In this document: positions 18,266-26,688 of the stretch, piece after piece
How the letters are laid out: each line of letters starts with the position of its first letter
Numbering within the stretch: position 1 is the first letter of the stretch
Assembly: GCA_045132235.1 (NCBI GenBank)
Contig: JBGURX010000006.1
Coordinates: forward strand, 42,506 to 106,505
Length of the DNA stretch: 64,000 bases
Direction of reading: 5' to 3'
From: UBA1756 sp045132235
GTDB taxonomy: Bacteria; Bacteroidota; Bacteroidia; Bacteroidales; WCHB1-69
The notes under the pieces: model-generated
What the model was told of the DNA's origin: nothing
What the model saw: only the letters and a program-made list of their open reading frames with translations
Databases searched by the model: none
Translations under genes and position numbers: made by a program

Positions 18266-19921
18266 TTATTGTTCTATAAGTTCTTGAGCGGCTTTCAAAG
18301 TGGATTCTCCCCACTTTTCCCCGCTCATCATTTTGGCTATTTCAACGGCACGCTGCTGGGGATTCAACAACGTGACTTTCGTGCGGCTGGTGTCTCCTTC
18401 AACTTCCTTATATACAAGATAATGGCAAGTTCCCTTGGCAGCAATTTGCGGGAGGTGCGTGATGACCAATAGCTGGCGTTGCTGTGCCATTTTTTGCATC
18501 AGAGCAGCCACTTTTCCAGCCATCTCACCAGAAATGCCCACATCAATTTCATCGAAAACCACCGTGGGAAGCACAGATTTCTCTGAAAGTGTGGACTTTA
18601 CCGCCAACATTAAACGGGAAATTTCGCCGCCAGATGCTACTTTCTCCAATTCTGCCGGAGCCACTCCCCTATTCGCAGAAAAGAGAAATTTCACTTCATC
18701 TATGCCATTTTTTTGCAGAGTTTGTACGGGTTCAAAATGTATAATAAATTGAGCATCAGGCATTCCAAGAGAACGCACATGATCCAGCACTTGCTTTTGC
18801 AATGCAGGAATCGCTTTTACTCTTTCCTCATGGAGCTGATTAGCCAGCTGCTGGGCTTCTGAACTCAATTTCTGGCAGAGACTCTCCAGATTTTTCAGCT
18901 GTTCTTCATCCTCTGAGAATGAATCTAGTTCCTCTTTTACAGCGTTTTGCTTTAAGATTAAATCAGCCACTGAAGTCACATGATGCTTTTGCTCCAATGA
19001 GTAGATGAAGTCCAGCCGCTGACGCATCTGTTCCAACTCATCAGCATTGTATTCAATCCTGTCATTCAGTGAATTAAGTTCTGAAGCAATGTCTTTAAGA
19101 TCGATATAAGCGGAATCTATTCTTCCATTCTTTTCCTCCAAATCAGAACGATAAGAGGCAATGGCGCTGCTGAGGTTTTTGGCCTCACGGAGCGCATTGA
19201 CAGCTGAGCGTTCTTCATCGGAAAGAAGCTGCAAAATCTGAAAAAGATTGGCTTTGATGGTTTCTGTATGTGTCAGAAATTCAATATTTTGCTCCAACTC
19301 TTCCTGTTCATTCTCCTTCAGATGCGCCTCTTCCAATTCATGCAGTACAAATTGAAGGAAATCCTCTCTTTCAACCGCTTTCTGATGTTGTTGTTGCAAC
19401 TCTGAAAGTTGATGTTCTGTATTTTTTAGTTCAGATAAAACTTTTTGATATTCAGAAAGTTGCCTTTTCAATCCTGCAAATAAATCCACTACATCTGTCC
19501 GAAAATCGGCATTTTGAAACAGCAAATTCTGATGTTGGGAATGAATGTCTATCATCCGGGAAGAGAACTCCTTGAGCAGCGGAAGGGTAACGGGCGTATC
19601 GTTGATAAACGCACGACTTTTGCCATTGGCGGCAATCTCTCTTCTCACAATAGTATCTTCTTGATAATCAAGATTGTTATCATTAAAAAATGATTCCAAA
19701 TTCAATCCAGAAACATCGAAGCCCGCTTCCACCACGCATTTTTGCGACGGATCGAAGAGGGTGGAGCTGTCGGCACGATGTCCCAGAATGAGGGAAAGTG
19801 CCCCCATGATAATCGACTTGCCGGCGCCCGTTTCACCCGTAATCACCGTCAGCCCCTTGTCGAATTGAATCTGCAAAGAGGAGATGAGCGCATAATTCCG
19901 GATGTGCAACGAGTTGAGCAT
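18266..19921 (-). CDS. recN: DNA repair protein RecN
   Basis: A 551-residue SMC-like ATPase of double-strand break repair. Walker A GETGAGKS is at 29-36, followed by a long coiled-coil middle (about 150-370), the signature region ASGGEISRLMLAVKS, and Walker B TVVFDEIDVGISG. Its start lies three bases after the porD stop. It is part of the tightly packed bamD-rpoZ-coaBC-porD-recN group, an order I know from other Bacteroidota. Confidence 0.96.
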   Translation of the reverse strand: MLNSLHIRNYALISSLQIQFDKGLTVITGETGAGKSIIMGALSLILGHRADSSTLFDPSQKCVVEAGFDVSGLNLESFFNDNNLDYQEDTIVRREIAANGKSRAFINDTPVTLPLLKEFSSRMIDIHSQHQNLLFQNADFRTDVVDLFAGLKRQLSEYQKVLSELKNTEHQLSELQQQHQKAVEREDFLQFVLHELEEAHLKENEQEELEQNIEFLTHTETIKANLFQILQLLSDEERSAVNALREAKNLSSAIASYRSDLEEKNGRIDSAYIDLKDIASELNSLNDRIEYNADELEQMRQRLDFIYSLEQKHHVTSVADLILKQNAVKEELDSFSEDEEQLKNLESLCQKLSSEAQQLANQLHEERVKAIPALQKQVLDHVRSLGMPDAQFIIHFEPVQTLQKNGIDEVKFLFSANRGVAPAELEKVASGGEISRLMLAVKSTLSEKSVLPTVVFDEIDVGISGEMAGKVAALMQKMAQQRQLLVITHLPQIAAKGTCHYLVYKEVEGDTSRTKVTLLNPQQRAVEIAKMMSGEKWGESTLKAAQELIEQ

Positions 19922-19924
19922 GAG

Positions 19925-20824
19925 TTAGTTGGATTGATTGATGGCGTTATACTTGGCTGCATTGGAAGGGTCAATCTGCTTCATCAGTCTAACCACCTCC
20001 GTTTTCTCCACCGGCGTAGCTTCCTTGAAGATATTGACAATCTCGTCCGCCTTGGCCTGTACCATAATCTGAACAATGTAAAGATTTGATTTCTGGGAAT
20101 TTACCTTCTGTAAATCGCGTATGGCATCCAATATGGAGGCGCGTCCCACATCCACTGATTCCGACATCATGTCAAGACCCAAACGATGATACTTGTACAA
20201 GAAATCATGAATCTTGCTATAGGTGGGATTGGTCAAATTTTCCATCATCCAATAACGATTTCTCTGAGCGCCTTCGTAGGATTTCCACCCTGGCTCTACA
20301 GCATTTTGGCAGGCATTGACCACTCCCTGTGCCAAATTATAGTAAGGTTCTCCCCCATTTTGAGAGAACGTATCAAAATCCAAAGCCAAGAAAATATTGA
20401 GGTAATACGCTATCAATGAGGTAAGTTGGTGGAGATTTTGATTTTCAGAATACTCCAGCGGGGTACCTTCTTCGTAGGTGAATTTGATGTCGTTGTCCTT
20501 CATGTTCAGGACCGGCGACTTGTAATTGGTGTTATACACCGGGCGTTGGAGCTGGATGTTCATGCTTCCCGTGTAAGTATCACCTGTAGAACCGCTGAGC
20601 ACGATCATGATGGCGCACTCAATTCTTTCATTGGTTTTCAACGTGTATTGGCACCACTTTCTGTCGTTGACAAACTTATGCAGTTCCTGCTGTAACGTAT
20701 TGAATTTATTTCTGTTAGTACCGGAAATGGCTGTTGAATTGATGGAGAGCGAGCACTGGAAATCCTGAGCGGAGAGTGCGAAAACCATCAGCAGAAACAT
20801 CCATAAAGTGCCTAATTTTTTCAT
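19925..20824 (-). CDS. porD: Type IX secretion protein PorD (DUF4835)
   Basis: A 299-residue periplasmic or envelope protein of the DUF4835 family, known as PorD in T9SS work; loss of PorD blocks secretion in Porphyromonas (established family knowledge). A signal peptide (about 1-19, ending ALSAQ) is followed by typical features: FNTLQQELHKFVNDRKW, MNIQLQRPVYNTNYKSPVLN, IAYYLNIFLALDFDTFS and the C-terminal EKTEVVRLMKQIDPSNAAKY. It sits between coaBC (12-base gap) and recN (3-base gap), so a T9SS part is wired into a housekeeping operon. Confidence 0.92.
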   Translation of the reverse strand: MKKLGTLWMFLLMVFALSAQDFQCSLSINSTAISGTNRNKFNTLQQELHKFVNDRKWCQYTLKTNERIECAIMIVLSGSTGDTYTGSMNIQLQRPVYNTNYKSPVLNMKDNDIKFTYEEGTPLEYSENQNLHQLTSLIAYYLNIFLALDFDTFSQNGGEPYYNLAQGVVNACQNAVEPGWKSYEGAQRNRYWMMENLTNPTYSKIHDFLYKYHRLGLDMMSESVDVGRASILDAIRDLQKVNSQKSNLYIVQIMVQAKADEIVNIFKEATPVEKTEVVRLMKQIDPSNAAKYNAINQSN

Positions 20825-20836
20825 AGCTGGTAGATT

Positions 20837-22051
20837 TTAGGATTCTGTAATATTCAAGTATTCAGCGATATAAGCAACAATATCCTCTGCCACTTCAGCC
20901 TTGTCTTTCAAAATTCCGCTGTGCACATTCCCTTTTTTGTCAAGGATGGTGACTTGGTTGGTAGCATGTTGGAAGCCTGCGCCCTCGTTGCGCAGTGAAT
21001 TAAGAACGATGATATCGGCCTTTTTATTTTTGAGCTTTTTGCGGGCGTTTTCCAATTCGTTTTCCGTTTCGAGAGCAAAACCCACAACGCACTGATTTTT
21101 AACCTTTTGTTGACAAAGTGTGGCTAAAATATCTGTAGTTTTCTGCAATGAAAGCTGCAAAGATTTGGCAGATTTCTTGATCTTTTCGGGCGCAACGACT
21201 GCGGGCGTATAATCGGCCACAGCGGCGGCCATCACAGCAATGTCGGAGGATGAAAATTCTGATTGACAGGTAGATAGCATCTGGGCAGCGGTTTGCACAT
21301 TGATGCGCCGCACATTGGGGTGGGAGGTGACGAGATGGGTGGGACCCGTCACGAGAGCCACTTCCGCACCGAGGGAGGCGAAAGTTTCCGCAAGACGGAA
21401 GCCCATCAGTCCAGACGAGAAGTTGCCGATAAAACGCACTGGGTCAATCGGTTCGTACGTAGGTCCTGCGGTAACGAGCACCTTCTTGCCGGTGAATAAT
21501 GCCGGGCGTTTAAGTTGGTGCATCACTGCTTCGCACAACAACTCGGGCTCTTGCATCCTTCCATCACCGCAAGTGCCGCAAGCCAGATAGCCGGAAGAGG
21601 CTTCCAGAAACTTACAGCCACGTTGCCGTAAAATCTGGATATTTTGCTGAACTGCAGGATGATGCAGCATTTTGGTATTCATGGCCGGAGCGATGAATAC
21701 TGGTTTGTCGCACGCAAGGAAGAGGGTGGAGAGGGCATCATCGGCGATGCCGTTGGCGAACTTCCCGATGATGTTGGCGGTGGCAGGTGCCACCACGAGG
21801 GCATCCGCCCATTCTGCCAATGCAATGTGCTCGACATCAACATTTTCCAAAATTTCAAACGGATTCACATAAACTTTGTTCTGCGAAAGGGTCTGCAGCG
21901 ACAGCGGTGTGACAAACTGGAGGGCGTTGGGTGTGGCCACAACCTTCACTTCTGCGTTATTCTTTTGGAATAAGCGTATGAGGGATAGCGACTTATATGC
22001 AGCTATCCCTCCTGAAATACCCAGTAAAATGTGAAGCGGGCGATTAGGCAT
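20837..22051 (-). CDS. coaBC: Bifunctional phosphopantothenoylcysteine decarboxylase/synthetase CoaBC
   Basis: A 404-residue coenzyme A biosynthesis enzyme. The N-terminal CoaC flavoprotein domain (1-180) has GISGGIAAYKS, catalytic His75 (EHIALAEWAD), the PAMNTKM motif and Cys158 in the ACGTCGDGRM loop. The C-terminal CoaB domain (from about 188) begins VLVTAGPTYEPIDPVR and contains the EKIKK lysines. It converts 4'-phosphopantothenate plus cysteine (using CTP) to 4'-phosphopantetheine. Its start overlaps the end of rpoZ by eight bases. Confidence 0.96.
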   Translation of the reverse strand: MPNRPLHILLGISGGIAAYKSLSLIRLFQKNNAEVKVVATPNALQFVTPLSLQTLSQNKVYVNPFEILENVDVEHIALAEWADALVVAPATANIIGKFANGIADDALSTLFLACDKPVFIAPAMNTKMLHHPAVQQNIQILRQRGCKFLEASSGYLACGTCGDGRMQEPELLCEAVMHQLKRPALFTGKKVLVTAGPTYEPIDPVRFIGNFSSGLMGFRLAETFASLGAEVALVTGPTHLVTSHPNVRRINVQTAAQMLSTCQSEFSSSDIAVMAAAVADYTPAVVAPEKIKKSAKSLQLSLQKTTDILATLCQQKVKNQCVVGFALETENELENARKKLKNKKADIIVLNSLRNEGAGFQHATNQVTILDKKGNVHSGILKDKAEVAEDIVAYIAEYLNITES

Positions 22052-22385
22052 TTTCCTCTGTCGGCTCGTCGTTGAGCTTGTAGTGAATTTTGTGATCCTC
22101 GAACTCCTTGACTGCCATCAAGGTAGGCTTCGGAAGGCGCTCGTATGACTTGGCCAAATCGATCTGGTCGCGGTTCTCGTACACCTCGTCGAGGGTATCC
22201 TGTGCGGGTGCGAACTCCTGCATCTCCTTCTGCATCTCGTCTTTGATTTCGAGGGAGATCTGGTCGGCACGTTTCGACATGATCACCACGGTCTCGTAGA
22301 TGTTGTTGGTTTCCTTGTCAAATTCGCGGATGTTGCGGGTGATGGCCATCGTTTCCGCATTGCTTTTTTTGAAATCAGTCTTCAT
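22044..22385 (-). CDS. rpoZ: RNA polymerase omega subunit (Bacteroidota RpoZ/Rpb6 type)
   Basis: A 113-residue omega-like subunit. It shows the Bacteroidota pattern KKSNAETMAITRNIREFDKETNNIYE, then the key omega helix VVIMSKRADQISLEIKDEMQKEM and YERLPKPTLMAVKEFEDHKIHY. It helps assemble beta-prime into RNA polymerase. The start at 22385 overlaps the 3' end of bamD by 11 bases, and the 3' end overlaps coaBC. The frame extends upstream inside bamD, but MKTDFKKSN fits relatives. Confidence 0.88.
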   Translation of the reverse strand: MKTDFKKSNAETMAITRNIREFDKETNNIYETVVIMSKRADQISLEIKDEMQKEMQEFAPAQDTLDEVYENRDQIDLAKSYERLPKPTLMAVKEFEDHKIHYKLNDEPTEENA

Positions 22386-23364
22386 GCTTTTTCTCTTTCT
22401 TTTTTGATTTTTTGAATTCTTTCTTGTCGATAATATTTTGGGCTTCCTCCGCATATTTCTCCGCCTCTTTCAGAAGCTTCGAAAATGGGCAGTTGATTTT
22501 CATATTTTGGTATGCCTCAACACATTGCGTATAGCGTTCCACCTTTTTGCCCTCCACGCTGTGACGGGCATATTCGAAATTGTTCTTCACCAAAACGAGG
22601 TAGGCATCGTCGCAATAATCGGAATAGCTGTACTCCTTGAAAAAGTTGCGGGCAATAATCTGTGCCGACTTGTAATTTTCGGTGTTATAGTACAAATTGA
22701 GGATTTCAAAATCCTTGCGTGCCAACTTGTTACGCATTTTATCCAAGAGCTGGTTGCACTCATCCATATGGGTGCTGTTGGGGTAGGTGCGGATAAACAA
22801 CTGGATTTCCTCGATGACGTAGTAAGTCTCCGTCTGGTCGAGACTGTATTCAGGAGAGATGTGTGACAATGCAAGAATAGCCTTATAATGAGCATCTTCC
22901 GCTCTGGGACTCGCAGAATATTTCCCCGCATACTCTTTGAAGTGGAAGGCCGCCATTTCATAGTCCTGGTTGTTGTAGTAACAATCGGCGAAGAGGAAGA
23001 GAACCGTATCGGCGCGCGGTGTTCCGAGAGAAAGGGGATACAGTTCCTCAAAAAGGCGAGCAGCACTGATATACAGTTGATTATCATAAAATTGCATCGC
23101 TTTTTTATAATTCTCCTCGTAGGTTTCAAACGAGACCTTTTTATTTTTCGGCTGAGCAGATTTGGATTTGGCTTTGCGCTTGTTCGTATCAACGGGCGGA
23201 TAATCATTGGCAGACAGCAGAATCAGCTCCGAAGCAGGGGAGGAGGAGGCAGGCGCGACAAAATGAAAACTTTTGCCGTGCGCAGACACAGAACCGCACC
23301 CCAGCAACGCTGCTAATACGCTGAAAATCAGCATAATTCTTGAAAATCCTTTAAAATTTTCCAT
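22375..23364 (-). CDS. bamD: Outer-membrane assembly lipoprotein BamD
   Basis: A 329-residue lipoprotein of the BAM complex that folds outer-membrane proteins. Lipobox LLGC follows the hydrophobic stretch MLIFSVLAAL. TPR-like helices run from about 85 (YKKAMQFYDNQLYISAARLFEELYP; DTVLFLFADCYYNNQDYEMAAFHFKEY; YPNSTHMDECNQLLDKMR). The C-terminus is very lysine-rich. The start is chosen as ATG 23364 (MENFKGFSRI), because an ATG at 23379 lies upstream of a TAnnTTTG element at 23369-23376. This leaves almost no 5' leader; ATG 23334 would be the alternative. Confidence 0.9.
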   Translation of the reverse strand: MENFKGFSRIMLIFSVLAALLGCGSVSAHGKSFHFVAPASSSPASELILLSANDYPPVDTNKRKAKSKSAQPKNKKVSFETYEENYKKAMQFYDNQLYISAARLFEELYPLSLGTPRADTVLFLFADCYYNNQDYEMAAFHFKEYAGKYSASPRAEDAHYKAILALSHISPEYSLDQTETYYVIEEIQLFIRTYPNSTHMDECNQLLDKMRNKLARKDFEILNLYYNTENYKSAQIIARNFFKEYSYSDYCDDAYLVLVKNNFEYARHSVEGKKVERYTQCVEAYQNMKINCPFSKLLKEAEKYAEEAQNIIDKKEFKKSKKKEKKHED

Positions 23365-23368
23365 CTTG

Positions 23369-23376
23369 CAAATATA
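23369..23376 (-). promoter_or_regulatory. -7 promoter element of the bamD operon
   Basis: Minus-strand TATATTTG matches TAnnTTTG. It ends four bases before ATG 23364, suggesting a leaderless or nearly leaderless transcript for bamD-rpoZ-coaBC-porD-recN. Confidence 0.5.
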
Positions 23377-23396
23377 CACATTTTTTGAAAATGCTG

Positions 23397-25478
23397 TTAC
23401 AGTGAAAAATAACCCTCGCGGCGGGTAGAATGACAGGGGATTTGATAGGAGCGGCAGGAGTCGATCCAGCGCTGCTCGTAGTAGGGCGAATTGGTGCCAT
23501 CAATCAGCAGAGTGCGACAATGAATGGTCTGCAAGAGCTTGTACATGGGGATGCGCGGGTTGTGGCGCAGACAGAGTACGTCCACCTCCACAGGGGCATG
23601 CATCGGATAAAGCCAGTCGCGACCGGAGAGAAAGAAAACTGTGAGGGTGTCGAAGCGCAAAAAGGTGCCTTGCTTTGCCATTGTTTGGCAGGAATAGCTG
23701 TTTGTGTCTAATGAAATTACTTCATTTTCAATGTGTTGCTTTCTAACATGATTTTTAATGTTGAAATCGTAAGCGGTGGAATTGGTCTGAGCGGCTGAGT
23801 CCAACAAGAGAACACCACGCGTGCCAAAATTACACTCTACGGCGGTCATTTTCTCCATTGAATAAAAAGTCATTTCATGTTGATTTTTGGAAATTATCTT
23901 TTCTGCGAATTTTGACACGGATAAAAGAAGAACCATTGAGAGTATCAAATACTTATAAAAAATTTTTTGTTGTTTAAAATACACGAATATGGAAACGATT
24001 ATGCCATAAATTAGCAGCATCTGTGGCAAATTTACTGCAATATTTTCGGTTACTGAACCCGGAAGGGATTCTATGCCCGTGACAATGGTGTTGAGCAATC
24101 GGATTTCGTAGGTAAGCAGCAGTCCGATGAGGTGGGAGAGAGGAGGGAGCCATGAGAGGGCCAGCAATACGATGCCGGTCATCACGATGGCAAAGGAGAG
24201 CGAGATGACGGAGAGGTTGGCGAAGAGAAAGTAGTTGGGGAACTGTCCGAAGTAGAAAAGCGAGAGGGGAAAAGTGGCCAGCTGGGCAGCGACGGAGACG
24301 GTAGCCAATTCCCAGAAATAGTTGATTACTTTGTACTTAGGGGTCAATAGGCGGGTAAGGGGAGGTTGGAGGATCACGATGCCGAAAACCGCGAGGTAGC
24401 TCATTTGAAAACCAATTTCAAAAAAGAGTAAAGGGTTGATTAGCAGAAGGATGAACATGGAGGCGAAAAGACTGTGGTAGATGGTGACAGGGCGGCGAAG
24501 GAGCGATCCGATGGTAACGAAGGTGAACATGGTGGCGGCGCGGCGCACGGAGGGAGCGAGCCCGGTGATATGGGCATAGGTCCAGATGACGAGAATGAGA
24601 AGGACAGCCTTAAGGATGCGCAAGCGTGGAAAAGCATCCAATGGTTTTAGTAAAAAGTTGATAATCATAAAGATAATACCTACATGCATACCCGAAACGC
24701 AGAGAATATGGCTGACGCCTGCGGAGGCAAAATGGGCTTTCAGTTCGGGTTCCATGGTGTCGTCGTTGCCGAGGAGCACCGCGGTGATGATGGAATACTC
24801 ATCGCCTTGAAGCCCATTTTGGGCGAAGAGTGCGGAGAAGTGCTGTTGGACTTTGGCGGCGGCCGTACGGAGGGGATGAATGGTGCGATGGGAAAGGTAA
24901 TGCCACTGGTTATCATTGGCATACGCAGTGAAGAAAATTGATTTTCTTCTCATATATTTTTGATTGTCAAAGGCATACGGATTTTTTGGAGGGGATATTT
25001 CTGAAAAATGGGTGTGTACGGCCAAATAATCTCCAGCTCGGAGTTGCTGTGATTGGGTATTCTTTTTAAGATAAAGAATGGCATTGGTATGAAAGGGATT
25101 TCCCTGCTTGTCGGACAGCAATTGCACATGAAGTCGCACACTTTTTTCCTTTTCGACTGGATTTTCCAAAATTTGAAGTGTAAAAAATTCGCTGTTTTCA
25201 ACCATTTTTTGGGTTTTAGAAAAATTGGGGGGACAATAGCGAACATTTGTAAGCAAGACACCGAGAATGAAAAAAGCGGTGCAAAGTGCAACAAGGGCGG
25301 GAAACTGTCCTTGGAGGGGAAAAAAGAATCGCAGCAACAATCCTATGGAGAGTAACCCAACACAAAGCAATGTGAATATCAACACACTAAGGCTTGTTGA
25401 AATAAAGAAATAGGAGAATAGTACGCCTGCAAGATAGGGGAGAAGCAGTTTGAGAATCGGATAATTTTTGATTTTCAT
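23397..25478 (-). CDS. ComEC/Rec2 family membrane channel protein
   Basis: A 693-residue polytopic membrane protein of the ComEC/Rec2 DNA-uptake family. An N-terminal part with two to three hydrophobic segments (about 1-75) precedes a DUF4131-like domain and the core Competence domain, with the signature HILCVSGMHVGIIFMIINFLL and many membrane helices (about 235-500). The C-terminal 170 residues follow FGTRGVLLLDSAAQ. Here the metallo-beta-lactamase-like domain of full ComEC proteins appears degenerate: I see no HxHxDH metal motif. No comEA or other competence gene is nearby. Transcribed divergently from the LytTR regulator. Confidence 0.88.
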   Translation of the reverse strand: MKIKNYPILKLLLPYLAGVLFSYFFISTSLSVLIFTLLCVGLLSIGLLLRFFFPLQGQFPALVALCTAFFILGVLLTNVRYCPPNFSKTQKMVENSEFFTLQILENPVEKEKSVRLHVQLLSDKQGNPFHTNAILYLKKNTQSQQLRAGDYLAVHTHFSEISPPKNPYAFDNQKYMRRKSIFFTAYANDNQWHYLSHRTIHPLRTAAAKVQQHFSALFAQNGLQGDEYSIITAVLLGNDDTMEPELKAHFASAGVSHILCVSGMHVGIIFMIINFLLKPLDAFPRLRILKAVLLILVIWTYAHITGLAPSVRRAATMFTFVTIGSLLRRPVTIYHSLFASMFILLLINPLLFFEIGFQMSYLAVFGIVILQPPLTRLLTPKYKVINYFWELATVSVAAQLATFPLSLFYFGQFPNYFLFANLSVISLSFAIVMTGIVLLALSWLPPLSHLIGLLLTYEIRLLNTIVTGIESLPGSVTENIAVNLPQMLLIYGIIVSIFVYFKQQKIFYKYLILSMVLLLSVSKFAEKIISKNQHEMTFYSMEKMTAVECNFGTRGVLLLDSAAQTNSTAYDFNIKNHVRKQHIENEVISLDTNSYSCQTMAKQGTFLRFDTLTVFFLSGRDWLYPMHAPVEVDVLCLRHNPRIPMYKLLQTIHCRTLLIDGTNSPYYEQRWIDSCRSYQIPCHSTRREGYFSL

Positions 25479-25635
25479 CGCATGAAGACTTTCCTACGAA
25501 GTTACAATGAAAAGATGAAAATAGAGAGTCTGGCAGACTAAAATATTGCCCATGAAAAATTGAAAAGATGGATAAAAAACAAGAAAAAAATGCCTCTTTT
25601 TCCCATGAAGTCACAAATGGAGCAAAAATTGTCAC

Positions 25636-25649
25636 TTTTCACGTGAAAA
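25636..25649. promoter_or_regulatory. parS-like palindrome TTTTCACGTGAAAA (site 1)
   Basis: A perfect 14-base palindrome containing TTTCACGTGAAA, the core of the ParB-binding consensus TGTTTCACGTGAAACA. It lies in the 261-base divergent gap between comEC and the LytTR gene, about 90 bases before the latter. The remainder of 25479-25739 is AT-rich with no other feature except the promoter element at 25704. Confidence 0.55.
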
Positions 25650-25703
25650 CCTGCAATAAATCAGATTTTCAAAAAACAATGGAATTTCAACGGAAATAAT
25701 CAT

Positions 25704-25711
25704 TAACTTTG
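25704..25711 (+). promoter_or_regulatory. -7 promoter element of the LytTR regulator gene
   Basis: TAACTTTG matches TAnnTTTG and lies 28 bases before the ATG at 25740. Confidence 0.55.
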
Positions 25712-25739
25712 TACGCAATCTTAACACTAATTCTACATT

Positions 25740-26543
25740 ATGAAAAAAATATCCTGTGCACTTTTTATGGGTGACAACCGTATCCAAAAAGAAATTTCGC
25801 AAAGAATCGACTTCTTTGACACCTTGGAAATCTCCCACGTATTCAACAATCAGATTGAAATGATTGAAACACTAAACAACGAAAGACCACAAATCCTGTT
25901 CGTGAATGTGGATCTCAACCACTTCAATGCCTTGGAAGTACTGAAAATGGTACACCGGCCGCCTTTCATATTCGCCATCACCAACAACAAACTGCGCATC
26001 CCTGAACTGCTTGACAATGGCTTCTTCGACTTTCTTTCTCCCAAGTTAGATATGGAATCCTTTTGCAAAAAAGTAAGCAAGGTATTAAATATCCGGAATG
26101 CATTAGTAGAAGACAATGCTTTTATTGTAAAAGAACCTGAGACAACGTACCGCGCAACATCCAAAAAGAAAACCTCCACCACCTACGTATTTATCAAATA
26201 CAAACGCACACAATCAAGGGTGGCCATTGAAGATATTGCGTACGCGATGAACTCTCCGATAGGACTCAAAATAGAAACCTCAAAAGGAAAAGTGCTGTAC
26301 CACAACTCCACACTCAAGAAATTCGGACAACAGCTCCCTGAAGAAATTTTCTTCCGCATCAACAAATCGGTGATCGTGAATGCAACGCAAATTGAAAAAG
26401 TGGAACAAAGCACCATCTACGTACGAAAGAAATCTTTTCCCGTGTCGAGGATTTTTGCTCCGGCCTTGCGGAACTTTATCCGGAAACACACCTTTGGAAA
26501 AAAGTCACTGCTAAAGAAAAACCTCAATGCAGACAACCTGTGA
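25740..26543 (+). CDS. Response-regulator-like protein with LytTR DNA-binding domain
   Basis: A 267-residue transcription factor. The N-terminal 120 residues look like a diverged receiver domain: a hydrophobic strand, ILFVNVDLNHFNALEVL with an Asp at the usual phospho-acceptor place, and a later KxxF-type stretch, but the canonical acidic pair is unclear (MGDN early on). The LytTR domain is at about 148-250: RVAIEDIAYAMNSPIGLKIETSKGKVLYHNSTLKKFGQQL, then FFRINKSVIVNATQIEKVE. No sensor kinase gene is adjacent, so it is an orphan. It has its own promoter element. Targets unknown. Confidence 0.85.
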   Translation: MKKISCALFMGDNRIQKEISQRIDFFDTLEISHVFNNQIEMIETLNNERPQILFVNVDLNHFNALEVLKMVHRPPFIFAITNNKLRIPELLDNGFFDFLSPKLDMESFCKKVSKVLNIRNALVEDNAFIVKEPETTYRATSKKKTSTTYVFIKYKRTQSRVAIEDIAYAMNSPIGLKIETSKGKVLYHNSTLKKFGQQLPEEIFFRINKSVIVNATQIEKVEQSTIYVRKKSFPVSRIFAPALRNFIRKHTFGKKSLLKKNLNADNL

Positions 26544-26688
26544 CACAATTCGCTGATAAACAAGTCCTTTTTCAAACCTTGTGATTGGTCGGCAAAAGAC
26601 AGATTTTTGATACTGGGAGTTCATAAATTGATGAGACTGCCCAGAATCAAAGATTTTGGAATCCTGCACTAAAAATCAACAAGATATG

